A program made the translations under genes and the position numbers. DNA of 5,778 nt from Pseudomonadota bacterium. Lineage in GTDB: Bacteria > Pseudomonadota > Alphaproteobacteria > Rhizobiales > Afifellaceae. The stretch lies in assembly GCA_023417735.1 (NCBI GenBank), contig JAEZEK010000281.1:1-5778 (forward strand), given 5' to 3'. Positions 5,772 through 5,778 of this stretch are shown in pieces (positions within the stretch are counted from its first letter, which is position 1; each line of letters begins with the position of its first letter). The notes under the pieces are model-generated. The model was not told where the DNA came from, ran no database searches, and saw nothing but the letters and a program-made list of their open reading frames with translations.

Positions 5772-5778
5772 GCAAACG
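5772..5778. promoter_or_regulatory. Possible third LacI-type operator, cut by the window end
   Basis: The final seven bases, GCAAACG, equal the left arm plus central CG of the perfect operator at 1351-1362. By eye, this 7-mer or its complement occurs only at the two operators and here, always between genes. It lies 37 bp after the TRAP binding-protein stop. Only half a site is visible, and a chance match of 7 bp is quite possible. Confidence 0.35.

Noticed and set aside
1..5778. Mobile elements, attachment sites, CRISPR repeats, tRNA or other structured RNA genes
   Set aside because: No transposase or integrase frame, no terminal repeats, no regularly spaced repeats and no cloverleaf-like arms were found. 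Nearly all of the window is coding, and every gap is under 130 bp.

Overview
The window is compact, strongly GC-rich bacterial DNA. Codon use (heavy G/C third positions), the gene families and tight operon packing fit an alphaproteobacterium, perhaps of the Hyphomicrobiales or Rhodospirillales; this is an inference from style, not from a marker gene. I see six protein genes and no tRNA, rRNA, CRISPR array or insertion sequence.

Layout: the left third is on the minus strand and carries a periplasmic binding protein of the branched-chain-amino-acid type ABC family (32-1309), preceded in the same direction by a LacI-family repressor (1430-2473). From a 116-bp divergent intergenic region a plus-strand operon runs to the right: a beta-hydroxyacid dehydrogenase-type oxidoreductase (2590-3474), a single-domain cupin (3471-3899), a 2-keto-4-pentenoate hydratase/FAH-superfamily enzyme (3901-4605) and a Tat-exported TRAP-type (DctP family) solute-binding protein (4652-5734). 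The first three plus-strand genes overlap or abut (ATGA overlap, then a 1-nt gap) and are probably translationally coupled.

Regulation is readable in the DNA. A perfect palindrome GCAAACGTTTGC lies just upstream of the ABC binding-protein gene (1351-1362), and a near-perfect copy, TGGCAATCGTTTGCCA (2524-2539), lies between the repressor and the catabolic operon, where it overlaps the -35 box of a good sigma-70-like promoter (TTGCCA, 17 bp, TATAGC). Both have the central CG step typical of LacI-family operators. The last seven bases of the window (GCAAACG) are a matching half-site that may begin a third operator. The simplest model is a local LacI repressor that controls itself, the catabolic operon and two chemically different uptake systems (ABC and TRAP), released by a substrate or intermediate.

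The pathway is not identified. An NAD(P)-dependent 2-/3-hydroxyacid dehydrogenase, a cupin and a 2-keto-acid hydratase together suggest catabolism of a small hydroxy or keto acid or a sugar-acid-like compound. The most unusual protein detail is the TRAP binding protein, which has Leu182 where the family's substrate-carboxylate-binding arginine normally stands. The permease subunits of both transporters must lie outside the window.
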